In this document: one piece after another, positions 19,822 through 28,162 of the stretch
How the letters are laid out: each line of letters opens with the position of its first letter
Position numbering within the stretch: the first letter of the stretch is position 1
From: Candidatus Krumholzibacteriia bacterium
GTDB lineage: Bacteria > Krumholzibacteriota > Krumholzibacteriia > LZORAL124-64-63
Assembly (NCBI GenBank): GCA_016744705.1
Contig: JADGDU010000010.1
Location: 1 to 50,440 of the forward strand
Direction: 5' to 3'
DNA: 50,440 nucleotides
Made by a program: the position numbers and the translations under genes
The notes under the pieces: generated by a model
Seen by the model: only the letters and a program-made list of their open reading frames with translations
What the model was told of the DNA's origin: nothing
Databases searched by the model: none

Positions 19822-19857
19822 ATAGCCGGCCTCCAGCAGGAGTCCGGCTATTTTTTT
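19822..19857 (+). terminator. Rho-independent terminator after the NYN gene
   Basis: atagccgg (19822-19829) pairs with ccggctat (19844-19851). An inner ctcc/ggag stem follows after one mismatch, then a four-base loop, and a run of seven or more T lies downstream. It overlaps the stop codon of the convergent aminotransferase gene. Confidence 0.85.
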
Positions 19858-20714
19858 GGTTGCATGGCTGAGGCATACCATTGCTGGAGCTTGCGGGTAA
19901 TGGGCCCCACTTTTCCTTCAGCCACGGGAATGTCATCAAGGGCAATGGCCGGAAGAATTTGGCGGACGCTGTTGCAGAGAAATATTTCGTTTGCGTCCTC
20001 AAGGTTTTGGCGGGTCAGTATTTGTTCAAGGCATGGCAGGCCTATTTCTTGGGCCCTATCCAAAATCTTTTGCCTGGTAAGGCCGGCCAGAATTTGGCCC
20101 TGGTCGGGGGGAGTTTGCAATACGCCGTCGTGGACCAGGAACACATTGCTGACGGCTCCTTCACAGAGCTGCCCGTTTTGATCCAGGATGATGGCCTCGG
20201 TGGCGCCGCTTTTGTGGGCTTCTCTCAAGGCCAGAAGAGAAGGGAGATAGTTCAGGGTTTTGAGATGGGGACAGTGGGTCCGTTGAAAACTGGAACCGAG
20301 AACCTTCACGTGGATTCCCTGGCTGTTGGGCTCATCAAAAGATTGGGGCAAGGCTTTGGTGGTCACCAATACCGTTGGTTGTTGGTGGGGTGAAGGAGTG
20401 ATGGGAAAGGCCTGCTCAGGATCTGTCCCACGGGTCACCGTCCACCGCAATCGGGCATCGCAATTGTCCAGTTCATTTTCCTTTACAAGGCTTTTAATAA
20501 TACCATTGGCCTCTGGTAAACTTATGGAAAAGGGAATGTCCAAAGCCATGGCCTGCCGTTGGAGCCGGAGCATATGGGCTTCCAGATCCGGGGCCAAGCC
20601 TTTGTATAATCGCAGGGTGGTGAAGACTCCCTCTCCATAAAGAAATCCTGCGTTGCCGGCGGCAACAGACGCCACCTTTTCATCAAGTAATTGGTTGTTA
20701 AGAAAAACGATCAT
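19848..20714 (-). CDS. class IV PLP aminotransferase, likely aminodeoxychorismate lyase
   Basis: Cytoplasmic fold-type IV PLP enzyme of 288 residues. The N-terminal motif is FLYGEGVFTTLR. The PLP lysine is Lys152 in HLKTLNYLPSLLA, and phosphate- and cofactor-binding motifs EGAVSNVF and ILAGLTRQ follow. The LK-T-LNYL context resembles PabC, which makes p-aminobenzoate for folate, but branched-chain and D-amino-acid aminotransferases share the fold. The PabC call is therefore moderate while the family call is firm. No other folate gene is adjacent. The TPR gene lies upstream on the same strand, separated by a hairpin. Confidence 0.83.
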   Translation of the reverse strand: MIVFLNNQLLDEKVASVAAGNAGFLYGEGVFTTLRLYKGLAPDLEAHMLRLQRQAMALDIPFSISLPEANGIIKSLVKENELDNCDARLRWTVTRGTDPEQAFPITPSPHQQPTVLVTTKALPQSFDEPNSQGIHVKVLGSSFQRTHCPHLKTLNYLPSLLALREAHKSGATEAIILDQNGQLCEGAVSNVFLVHDGVLQTPPDQGQILAGLTRQKILDRAQEIGLPCLEQILTRQNLEDANEIFLCNSVRQILPAIALDDIPVAEGKVGPITRKLQQWYASAMQPKK

Positions 20715-20826
20715 GGAGGACTGCCTTTGGGCTGCCGGTCAATGAAACCATCAAGTTGGCCTCGGGGCCGTGAGCAAGAGTCATAGGGTGTCAGAGTAAA
20801 GCAAATTGCGCCATAATTAATTAGAA

Positions 20827-20856
20827 AATGGCCGCCTCTGGAGAGAAGCGACCATT
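20827..20856 (-). terminator. hairpin terminator after the TPR gene
   Basis: Read on the minus strand, aatggtcgc pairs with gcggccatt (nine pairs, one G-U) around a twelve-base loop, followed by a short T-run. It lies about 20 bases after the stop of the TPR gene. The T-run is short, so it may be leaky. Confidence 0.55.
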
Positions 20857-20876
20857 CATAAAAAGCTAAAACAATA

Positions 20877-21620
20877 TTAGAGCATGGGCACGGTTAAGGC
20901 CGTGCGAGCCTGGATCAATCGACCCAGTTCCATGCGAGTGGTATTATTCTCATCCCCGGCGCCAATGAGGGTTTCAGCCACTCGGCTGGCTTTGTCCAGA
21001 GCATCCCGACAGCCATTGCTGAGCAAGTCCAGAAGCTTGCGACGAACCTCAATGTCACTGTTCTTTTCCAAGTGCTTTTCGCACAGAGCCACGGCCTGGA
21101 AGCTGTTCCCCATGCTCTGTTCCACATCAATCAAATTCAACAGGGCATTGGTATAGGTGGGTTTTGCTTTGAGGGCTTTTTTGAAATGCTTTCGCGCCGA
21201 CACCAGATGGCCTTGCATATAGTCCATGACACCCAGGTTGTTTAGAGTATCAGCATCTTTGGGATGCGCTTTTAAGACCACCAGGAAATCGTCTCTGGCT
21301 GAGTCAAATTTCTCCTGACGACTGCGCATCACGCCCCGGTTGTAATGGACATCGGGGTTGTTTGGTAATACGGCCAGAACCTTATCAAAACAGCTTTCGG
21401 CCTTGTCCAGCTCACCCAATGATGAGTACATGGCGCCAAGGTTGTTGTGTCCTTCAGGACGATCAGGAAAGGCGACGACAACTTTTTCAAAAGTATCCAG
21501 AGCCGCCATCAAGTCTCCGTCTTCCAGAGCCTGAGTTCCTTTTTTTACCAATACAGCCATATTTTGGGCATCGGGAGATTGGTTTTCGGTCGTATTGATC
21601 GGCTGGGTGACGGTGGTCAT
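20877..21620 (-). CDS. tetratricopeptide-repeat protein
   Basis: A 247-residue protein made almost entirely of about five TPR units (for example EGHNNLGAMYSSLGELDKAE and TLNNLGVMDYMQGHLVSARK). It is likely a protein-interaction scaffold. It has no signal peptide with the chosen start, so it is probably cytoplasmic. The start at 21620 has a good AAGGAGCGG ribosome-binding site; the frame is open to 21824 without recognisable sequence. It is divergent from the nuo operon, and nothing ties it to complex I function beyond position. Confidence 0.82.
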   Translation of the reverse strand: MTTVTQPINTTENQSPDAQNMAVLVKKGTQALEDGDLMAALDTFEKVVVAFPDRPEGHNNLGAMYSSLGELDKAESCFDKVLAVLPNNPDVHYNRGVMRSRQEKFDSARDDFLVVLKAHPKDADTLNNLGVMDYMQGHLVSARKHFKKALKAKPTYTNALLNLIDVEQSMGNSFQAVALCEKHLEKNSDIEVRRKLLDLLSNGCRDALDKASRVAETLIGAGDENNTTRMELGRLIQARTALTVPML

Positions 21621-22021
21621 GATCCGCTCCTTAAATAGTGAAAGCGTTCCGGGCTTCATTGATATCACCTGCCGGGACGCCTGGCCGATAGATTTGCCTT
21701 CATACACTGCAACCTTCGTGCCTATTTGTTTTTGGTTGTTGAAAATCGGTTTTCCCTTCAAATAGATGGTAAACCCTTGGAATCTTATGTTTTGAGTCTG
21801 TACCAAAAGGCTCCGGAAAGGCATGCACTGTCGTGTCTATAGGGGGGCATGGCCAAAAAACTACCATCTGGGCATGGTTTTTGGCGTTATCAATAACCTT
21901 TGTTGACAGTTTTGCGGGGACTGTTATTTTTACAACAAAATAAACCCGGTGTTTATCTAGCTGTTGTACGCAGCGTGGTGCCCGGGTGTGGTGTTGGTGT
22001 GATTTCCCCTAGGGAGTCTTC
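21621..22021. other. intergenic region upstream of the nuo operon
   Basis: This 401-base stretch lies between the divergent TPR gene and nuoA. It contains the 5' leader of the TPR gene, an inverted repeat gccaaaaa/tttttggc (21852-21859 and 21878-21885), the likely nuo promoter at 21903-21930, and an 85-base nuoA leader with GGGAG as its ribosome-binding site. I see no small gene in it. Confidence 0.55.
21903..21930 (+). promoter_or_regulatory. candidate sigma-70 promoter of the nuo operon
   Basis: TTGACA (21903-21908), a perfect -35 box, is followed after 16 bases by TATTTT (21925-21930). It is nested in dyad symmetry: TTTGTTG (21899-21905) with CAACAAA (21933-21939), and inside it ACAGT (21906-21910) with ACTGT (21920-21924). 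A regulator could bind here. Confidence 0.6.
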
Positions 22022-22393
22022 ATGTTCGAGCAATTCATGCCGGTGATTATGGTGCTGGCAGTGGCTGTGGGCTTTTCGGCCCTTTTCCTGGGTTTGAGCT
22101 TCTGGCTGGGTCCATCCAAGCCATCAGCAGTAAAGAACTCCACCTATGAGTGTGGTGTTCCGGTGCGTGGTACCACCCAGATCCGCTTCTTTGTGCGGTT
22201 CTTTCTGGTGGCGCTCTTTTTCCTTCTTTTCGACCTGGAAGCGGTTTTTCTGTATCCGTGGGTGCTGCTCTTTAATGAGCTGGTCGCCAATGGCCAGGCT
22301 ATGTTTGCTCTCGGCGAGCTGGGGGCCTTCCTGGCTGTGCTTCTGGTCGGTTTTGTTTACATCTGGAAGAAAGGTGGGCTCGAATGGCAGTAG
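22022..22393 (+). CDS. nuoA: NADH-quinone oxidoreductase subunit A
   Basis: Membrane subunit of complex I, 123 residues with three membrane helices. The conserved second loop reads YECGVPVRGTTQIRFFVRFF, followed by FLLFDLEAVFLYPW with the conserved Asp-Leu-Glu. It is the first gene of a complete operon running to 35900. GGGAG lies just upstream of the ATG. Its end overlaps nuoB by 10 bases. Confidence 0.96.
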   Translation: MFEQFMPVIMVLAVAVGFSALFLGLSFWLGPSKPSAVKNSTYECGVPVRGTTQIRFFVRFFLVALFFLLFDLEAVFLYPWVLLFNELVANGQAMFALGELGAFLAVLLVGFVYIWKKGGLEWQ

Positions 22394-22893
22394 ACCTCGA
22401 AAGCCCCAGCAATTTCATCACCACGCGGTTGCGTCAGGCAGTCAACTGGGGGCGGAAATACAGTTTATGGCCACTTCCTTTTGGTGTGGCCTGTTGTGCT
22501 ATTGAATTCATGAGTACAGTCTCGTCCTATAACGACATCAGTCGTTTTGGAGCGGAGTTGGTGCGTTTTTCCCCGAGGCAGAGCGATCTGATGATCATTG
22601 CGGGGACGATCAGCTACAAACAGGCTCCCATTCTGAAAACCATTTACGAGCAAATGGCTGAGCCCAAATGGGTTATTGCCATGGGCGCCTGCGCCAGCAG
22701 TGGTGGTTTTTATAACAATTACAGCACCTTGCAGGGGGCCGATCACGTCATCCCTGTGGATGTGTATGTGGCGGGTTGTCCGCCTACCCCGGAAAATCTT
22801 TTGTTCGCCCTGACTCAGATTCAGGAAAAAGTGGAAAAAGAAGGATTTGAACCTTCGACGGTGCGGCATGCCGGGCGGGTAGAGGCAGAATAA
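22384..22893 (+). CDS. nuoB: NADH-quinone oxidoreductase subunit B
   Basis: Peripheral-arm subunit of 169 residues that holds the terminal 4Fe-4S cluster N2 next to the quinone site. The four ligands are visible: adjacent Cys37 and Cys38 (VACCAIEF), Cys103 (MGACASSGG) and Cys132 (VAGCPPTPE). It starts inside nuoA. The 96-base gap that follows before nuoCD is the largest in the operon and contains short tandem repeats. Confidence 0.97.
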   Translation: MAVDLESPSNFITTRLRQAVNWGRKYSLWPLPFGVACCAIEFMSTVSSYNDISRFGAELVRFSPRQSDLMIIAGTISYKQAPILKTIYEQMAEPKWVIAMGACASSGGFYNNYSTLQGADHVIPVDVYVAGCPPTPENLLFALTQIQEKVEKEGFEPSTVRHAGRVEAE

Positions 22894-22912
22894 GGGCCTT
22901 TGAGGCCAGAAC

Positions 22913-22952
22913 ATTCAGAATATTTCTGAATCATTTAGAATCTTTCAGACTC
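22913..22952 (+). repeat. four degenerate 10-bp tandem repeats between nuoB and nuoCD
   Basis: Four consecutive ten-base units read attcagaata, tttctgaatc, atttagaatc and tttcagactc. The first two also form a perfect eight-base-pair hairpin with a three-base loop (22913-22931). There is no T-run, so this is not a standard terminator. It may affect mRNA stability or partial readthrough. Confidence 0.6.
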
Positions 22953-22989
22953 GCGGGGCTTTTGAGACCCTGCCAGGGAATGGAAAAAG

Positions 22990-24720
22990 ATGAGCCAGAA
23001 GCTGGTCGAAAGACTGCAGCAGGAATTTGGTGCGGATATTCTCACCACCGGTAGCCATCACGGAGATGAATTCATCACTGTGGCGCCGGAAAAGGTTGTT
23101 TCTGTGTTGACGCATTTGCGCGACCGGGAGGGCTGTGAGCAACTTTCCGATGTGGTGGGTGTGGACAATTTGGATCGTCCCCAACGCGACAAGCGTTTCG
23201 AGGTCAATTACCTCATGCGGTCCTGGCAGAACAATCACCGGATGACGGTTAAAGTTGACACTGAAGAGGGCGCTCCAATTCCTTCAGTATCTAAGGTTTA
23301 CCGTTCTGCCAACTGGGCGGAGCGAGAGGTGTATGATCTTTTGGGTGTTCCTTTCAGTGACCACCCGGACCTGCGCCGGATCCTGACCCATCACCAGTTT
23401 GAAGGCCACGGTTTGCGCAAGGATTATCCCATCGAACGCGGCCAGGAATGCCGTGTTCCGGAAGATCTTTTTACCGATGAGGATATCCAGCAAGGTGCCC
23501 GCCGGGCTACAGATTTGGCTCCTGAATTAGGGGGCGTGGTTGATGAGGTCTATCCCAGTGATTTGCTGACAGTAAACCTGGGCCCCAGTCATCCTGCCAT
23601 GCATGGTGCTTTGCGGGTGGAAGTATTGCTGGATGGGGAAACGATTCTCGACAGCAAATCTGAAATCGGTTACATCCACCGTTGTTTTGAAAAAGAAGCC
23701 GAGGATCACACCTGGGCCCAGGTCATGCCTTATACCGATCGCTTGAATTACTGTTCGGCCATGACAAACAACAGCATTTACGCCTCCGCTGTGGAAAAAT
23801 TGCTGGGCGTTGAAGTGACACCCCGGACCCAGGCCATCCGGGTCATTGTCAGTGAATTGGGCCGTATCATCGATCATCTGGTTTGTGTCTGTGCCAACCT
23901 GGTGGATGTGGGTGCCCTGACAAACTACTGGTACCTGTACAATGTCCGGGAAAGCATTTACGAGAGCTTGGAAAAACTGTGCGGTAGCCGGTTGACCACC
24001 AATTATGCCCGCATCGGCGGCATGAGCCATGATCTTTACGATGGTTTTGAAACCGAAATCCGTCACAAGATGGAGGAGTTGGTCCAGGGCACCAACGACG
24101 TCATGAATCTTATTGCCCGTAACGCGATCTTCCTCGGCCGTACTGTAGATGTGGGTGTTATCAGTCAGGAAGATGCCCTGAGCTTCGGTTACACGGGCCC
24201 CTGCCTGCGCGCCACAGGCCTAGCCTATGATCTGCGCAAGCACGCCCCTTATTGGGGATACGAAAAATACGACTTTGAGATTCCCACCGGAACAAATGGC
24301 GATACCCACGACCGCATCATGGTGCGTATGTCTGAAATGGTGCAAAGCCGCAGCATTGTCCTGCAGGCTCTGGACAACCTGCCCGACGGTCCCCTGAACA
24401 TTGACGACCATTCGGTGATTCTGCCTCCCAAAGAAAAAGTCTACAACAGCATTGAAGGGGTTATGAACCAATTCAAGCTGATCTATGAGGGCATCAAAGT
24501 GCCAGCTGGAGAAGGATACGGGTACGGCGAAGGCGCCAATGGCGAGTTGGGTTTCTTCTGCGTCAGTGATGGATCCGGGATTCCTTACCGCATGAAAGTG
24601 CGCCCACCGTGTTTCCCTATTTTCTCGTCGTTCACTCATGTGGTCCAGGGAGGGATGGTGCCCGATGCCATCGCCACTTTGGGCAGTTTCAACATTATCG
24701 CTGGTGAGCTGGATCGCTAA
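22990..24720 (+). CDS. nuoCD: NADH-quinone oxidoreductase subunit C/D fusion
   Basis: Fused peripheral-arm subunit of 576 residues. NuoC covers about 1-150 (ANWAEREVYDLLGVPFSDHP) and NuoD about 180-576 (NLGPSHPAMHGALRVEVLLDGE, IGYIHRCFEKEAE), which forms much of the quinone pocket beside NuoB. The fusion is as in E. coli and several other phyla, whereas many bacteria keep two genes. The invariant HPAMHG histidines near the quinone site are present. nuoE starts 41 bases downstream. Confidence 0.97.
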   Translation: MSQKLVERLQQEFGADILTTGSHHGDEFITVAPEKVVSVLTHLRDREGCEQLSDVVGVDNLDRPQRDKRFEVNYLMRSWQNNHRMTVKVDTEEGAPIPSVSKVYRSANWAEREVYDLLGVPFSDHPDLRRILTHHQFEGHGLRKDYPIERGQECRVPEDLFTDEDIQQGARRATDLAPELGGVVDEVYPSDLLTVNLGPSHPAMHGALRVEVLLDGETILDSKSEIGYIHRCFEKEAEDHTWAQVMPYTDRLNYCSAMTNNSIYASAVEKLLGVEVTPRTQAIRVIVSELGRIIDHLVCVCANLVDVGALTNYWYLYNVRESIYESLEKLCGSRLTTNYARIGGMSHDLYDGFETEIRHKMEELVQGTNDVMNLIARNAIFLGRTVDVGVISQEDALSFGYTGPCLRATGLAYDLRKHAPYWGYEKYDFEIPTGTNGDTHDRIMVRMSEMVQSRSIVLQALDNLPDGPLNIDDHSVILPPKEKVYNSIEGVMNQFKLIYEGIKVPAGEGYGYGEGANGELGFFCVSDGSGIPYRMKVRPPCFPIFSSFTHVVQGGMVPDAIATLGSFNIIAGELDR

Positions 24721-24761
24721 ATCCGTATTGCTTCAAACATTTCAGTTTGGAAGGTTGATAG

Positions 24762-25301
24762 ATGAGCAAGTCGCAGGAACAAACGGAATTCAAACTCTCG
24801 GCTGAGACGCTGGCCAAAATCGATGGGTTCATTGAACAGTACCCAACGAAGGCCAGCGCCCTGATGCCTTGCATCTGGGCAATCACCGACGAGTTGAATC
24901 ATGTGCCCCTTGATGGTGTGAAACTTCTGGCTGAAAAGCTGGAGGTCACCATCGCGAGGGTGAATGAGGTTTTGTCCTTTTATACCATGTACCGCACCGA
25001 GCCCCAGGCTGATCATGTGCTGCAGGTCTGTCATAACATCAGTTGCCATATTATGGGCGCTCCTGGTGTGATCGCTCACCTGGAAAAAAAGCTGAGTGTG
25101 CGCAAGGGTGAAAGCACTCCTGATGGAAAATTTCGTCTGGAAGGCGCCGAGTGCCTGGGAGCCTGCGGCAATGGCCCGGTGCTCCAACTGGGCAAGCATT
25201 TGTATGAACATCTGACCACTGAAAAGATTGACGGCATGCTGGATGATTTCAAACGGGGAGAAATTCCCCGGGCCGATACTGACCGGGAACTGGAGGAATA
25301 A
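24762..25301 (+). CDS. nuoE: NADH-quinone oxidoreductase subunit E
   Basis: Thioredoxin-fold subunit of the NADH-dehydrogenase module, 179 residues. It carries the 2Fe-2S cluster N1a through Cys90 and Cys95 (QVCHNISC) and Cys131 and Cys135 (ECLGACG). It is followed after two bases by nuoF, its partner in the NADH-oxidising module. Confidence 0.97.
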   Translation: MSKSQEQTEFKLSAETLAKIDGFIEQYPTKASALMPCIWAITDELNHVPLDGVKLLAEKLEVTIARVNEVLSFYTMYRTEPQADHVLQVCHNISCHIMGAPGVIAHLEKKLSVRKGESTPDGKFRLEGAECLGACGNGPVLQLGKHLYEHLTTEKIDGMLDDFKRGEIPRADTDRELEE

Positions 25302-25303
25302 GG

Positions 25304-26608
25304 GTGGCGAAAAGCGAACATCAAATCCTCTCGGCCCGATTTGGGCGTAAAGACGGGCACAAACTGTCCGTGTATGAAAACGAGGGTGGCTATCGCGCTT
25401 TGCGCATGGTTTTGGACGGTATGAAGCCCGAAGAAGTGCGTGAAGTGGTGAAAGATTCCGGGCTGCGTGGGCGAGGGGGAGCTGGCTTCCCCACCGGCGT
25501 GAAGTGGGGCTTTGTGCCCCAGGATGCTGAAGACGTCTACTTCTTCGTCAACGCCGATGAAAGTGAACCCGGCACCTTCAAGGATCGGTATCTGCTGGAT
25601 TACGATCCACACCAGACCATTGAAGGCACCATCATCAGTTGCTTCGCCGTCAATGCCAAGCTGGCCTACATATATATCCGTGGCGAATTTGGCTGGTTGA
25701 TTGACCGGGTCCAGGCTGCGGTGGATGAAGCTTATGCCGCAGGTTTCCTGGGAAAGAATATTCTGGGCAGCGGTTATGATCTGGAAATGATTGTGCATAA
25801 AGGCGCCGGGGCCTACATCTGTGGTGAAGAGACAGGGCTGATCAACTCTGTTGAAGGCGTCAAGGGACAACCCCGACTCAAACCGCCCTTCCCTGCCGTT
25901 TCCGGTTTCCTGGACAAGCCCACCATTGTCAACAATGTGGAATCTGTGGCGACAGTGCCCTGGATTATGAACAATGGAGCCGCCGCCTACAGTGCTATTG
26001 GTACAGAAAAAAGTTGCGGCACCAAGCTCTGGTCCGTTAGTGGGCCCGTCAAAAATCCAGGCGTATTTGAAATTCCCCTGGGCATGACTTTCCGGGAATT
26101 CTTCCACGACTATCTCGGTGGCATGGTGGATGGGGAAGAACTGAAGGCCGTCATCGTTGGGGGCTCTTCGGTGCCCGTATTACCTGCAGCCGAAATCATG
26201 AACGTGCCCCTGGATTATGAATCTCTGGGCCAGGCCGGCACCATGCTTGGCAGTGGTGGCATGATCATCATTCCCGAGAGCAGCGACATGGTGGAGCTGA
26301 TCCAAGTGTTGATGCATTTTTACTTCGACGAGAGTTGCGGGCAATGCACACCGTGCCGCGAAGGCACTGGCTGGCTGCACAAAATCGTCAAAAAACTTCG
26401 CAGGGGTGAAGGCACCGCCGCTGATTTGGACCTCATAGAACACGTGTGCAATGGCATGGCCGGTTTGACCATCTGCCCCCTGGCTGATGCCGCAGTGATG
26501 CCCATTCGCAGCTTCCTTGACAAGTTCCGCCCCGAGTTTGAAGCCCTTATCCAGGAGACCGCGCCGGCTGAGCCTACCAGCCGCTGGCCGCGGGGCGAGC
26601 AGGAGTAA
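25304..26608 (+). CDS. nuoF: NADH-quinone oxidoreductase subunit F
   Basis: NADH- and FMN-binding subunit, 434 residues, where electrons enter complex I. The glycine-rich NADH/FMN site reads GLRGRGGAGFPTGVKWGF, and the FMN region contains NADESEPGTFKDR. Cluster N3 uses the cysteines of ESCGQCTPCREGT and a later Cys in LTICPLAD. The start is GTG, two bases after nuoE and with a ribosome-binding site inside the end of that gene. Confidence 0.97.
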   Translation: MAKSEHQILSARFGRKDGHKLSVYENEGGYRALRMVLDGMKPEEVREVVKDSGLRGRGGAGFPTGVKWGFVPQDAEDVYFFVNADESEPGTFKDRYLLDYDPHQTIEGTIISCFAVNAKLAYIYIRGEFGWLIDRVQAAVDEAYAAGFLGKNILGSGYDLEMIVHKGAGAYICGEETGLINSVEGVKGQPRLKPPFPAVSGFLDKPTIVNNVESVATVPWIMNNGAAAYSAIGTEKSCGTKLWSVSGPVKNPGVFEIPLGMTFREFFHDYLGGMVDGEELKAVIVGGSSVPVLPAAEIMNVPLDYESLGQAGTMLGSGGMIIIPESSDMVELIQVLMHFYFDESCGQCTPCREGTGWLHKIVKKLRRGEGTAADLDLIEHVCNGMAGLTICPLADAAVMPIRSFLDKFRPEFEALIQETAPAEPTSRWPRGEQE

Positions 26609-26614
26609 CAGGAC

Positions 26615-28162
26615 ATGGCCAAACTGACCATTGATGGCAAAGAATTGGAAGTTCCCGATGGGAGCTCGCTCTTCGACGCCTGTGCAAAAGCCAGAGGCGA
26701 GGCCTTGCCTCATTTCTGCTACCACCCGGACCTGAGCATTGCCGGCGTATGCCGACTGTGTCAGGTGGAAGTGGAGGGCATGCCCAAGCTCACCATTGCC
26801 TGTAATACTACAGTGCGCGATGGCATGGTGGTTCATACCCGCAATGAGCGTGTGAAAAAATCCAGCCAGCAGATCCTGGAAATGCATCTGATCAATCACC
26901 CGGTGGATTGCCCCATTTGCGATCAGGCTGGTGAGTGTGGATTGCAGGATCAGTACATGAACTTTGGGCTGTACGATTCGAAAATTGAAGTTCTCGAAAA
27001 AGTGAACAAGAACAAAGCCAAGGTCATTGGTCCTCAGGTGATTTTGGACAAGGAACGCTGCGTGCTTTGCTCTCGCTGTGTGCGTTTCTGCGAAGAGTAT
27101 ACCAAAACCGGGGAACTAGGAATTTTCAACCGTGGGGACCGGGCCGAAGTGGATGTTCCCGAAGGTGTCGAACTGGACAATAATTACAGCATGAACACCG
27201 TGGATATTTGCCCGGTGGGTGCCTTGACCAGCCGTGATTTCCGCTTCCAAAAACGCGTTTGGATGCTGAAAGCCGCCGAAAGCATTTGTCCCGGTTGTAG
27301 CACTGGTTGCAACGTGCGTCTGGATTACGAGACCGATCGTATCTACCGTCTGAAGCCTCGTTACAATCCCGACGTCAATGGCCGCTTTATGTGTGATAAA
27401 GGGCGTATGACTTACAAGGCTGTGCATGATAGCAAACGCCTGGTGGATCCTGCTTTTGGAGAATCCAAAAAAGGATGGGCCAAGGCCATGGAACAGCTGA
27501 AGGCTGTGGTTGCCGTGGACAAAGTGGGCCTGATCGTCGGCAGTGCTCATCAATCTCTGGAAGAGCTTCATCTGCTCAAGGTTCTCGCTGCAACCACTGG
27601 CTGTACGGCTCTTTGCGGCGGAGTTGAGAATACAGAGATAGACGAGGCTGATGAATTGCTGTTGAGCGCCGACAGAACACCCAACCGCAAGGGGCTGGAC
27701 TTGCTCGGATTGGCCGAATTCTCCGCCTCCAATCTGGCCGCCAAAATTCAGGCTGCATCCGGAACTGTTGTGATTCTCGGGGGTGACCCTGCCGCAGATG
27801 AAGCAGTGGCTGCGGCCTTGAAGTCCTGTGACGCTGTGCTTTATATCGGGACCCACGAAAACAATACTTCCAAAGTGGCTTCCCATGTTCTGCCTGGATG
27901 CACCTGGGCTGAAAAAGGCGGCGTTTTTGTGAATAAGGATGGCCGAGTTCAAGAGTTCAAGCCCGCCCTCAAGGGTAAAGGCAATGCTCGTGAAGATTGG
28001 CGCATTTTGACCGAACTTCTGGCTGGGGCCGGGCAGCAGGATGCACCTGCTGGTTTAAACCCAGTACGGGCCGCTTTGAGCACGGTGCTCTTTGCCGGAC
28101 AGGATATCAATTTGAACAAACTGCCTGGCTGCGGAGTGCTGGCCGGAGGTGAATCCGAATGA
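26615..28162 (+). CDS. nuoG: NADH-quinone oxidoreductase subunit G, short form
   Basis: Iron-sulfur subunit of 515 residues. The N-terminal 2Fe-2S domain has Cys35, Cys46, Cys49 and Cys63. It is followed by the His-Cys3 motif (HPVDCPICDQAGEC), the Cys4 motif (CVLCSRCVRFC, then DICPVGAL) and the ligands of the additional N7 cluster (CPGCSTGC and a later Cys). The molybdopterin-oxidoreductase-like C-terminal half is much reduced: E. coli NuoG has 908 residues and Thermus Nqo3 783. The reading frame is intact and its TGA overlaps the nuoH ATG, so this looks like a native short form rather than a truncation. Confidence 0.95.
   Translation: MAKLTIDGKELEVPDGSSLFDACAKARGEALPHFCYHPDLSIAGVCRLCQVEVEGMPKLTIACNTTVRDGMVVHTRNERVKKSSQQILEMHLINHPVDCPICDQAGECGLQDQYMNFGLYDSKIEVLEKVNKNKAKVIGPQVILDKERCVLCSRCVRFCEEYTKTGELGIFNRGDRAEVDVPEGVELDNNYSMNTVDICPVGALTSRDFRFQKRVWMLKAAESICPGCSTGCNVRLDYETDRIYRLKPRYNPDVNGRFMCDKGRMTYKAVHDSKRLVDPAFGESKKGWAKAMEQLKAVVAVDKVGLIVGSAHQSLEELHLLKVLAATTGCTALCGGVENTEIDEADELLLSADRTPNRKGLDLLGLAEFSASNLAAKIQAASGTVVILGGDPAADEAVAAALKSCDAVLYIGTHENNTSKVASHVLPGCTWAEKGGVFVNKDGRVQEFKPALKGKGNAREDWRILTELLAGAGQQDAPAGLNPVRAALSTVLFAGQDINLNKLPGCGVLAGGESE

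Noticed and set aside
26615..28162. NuoG cut short by a frameshift or assembly error
   Set aside because: Its stop overlaps the nuoH start in the usual ATGA manner and the downstream DNA is fully used by nuoH, so no missing C-terminal part is left out of frame.
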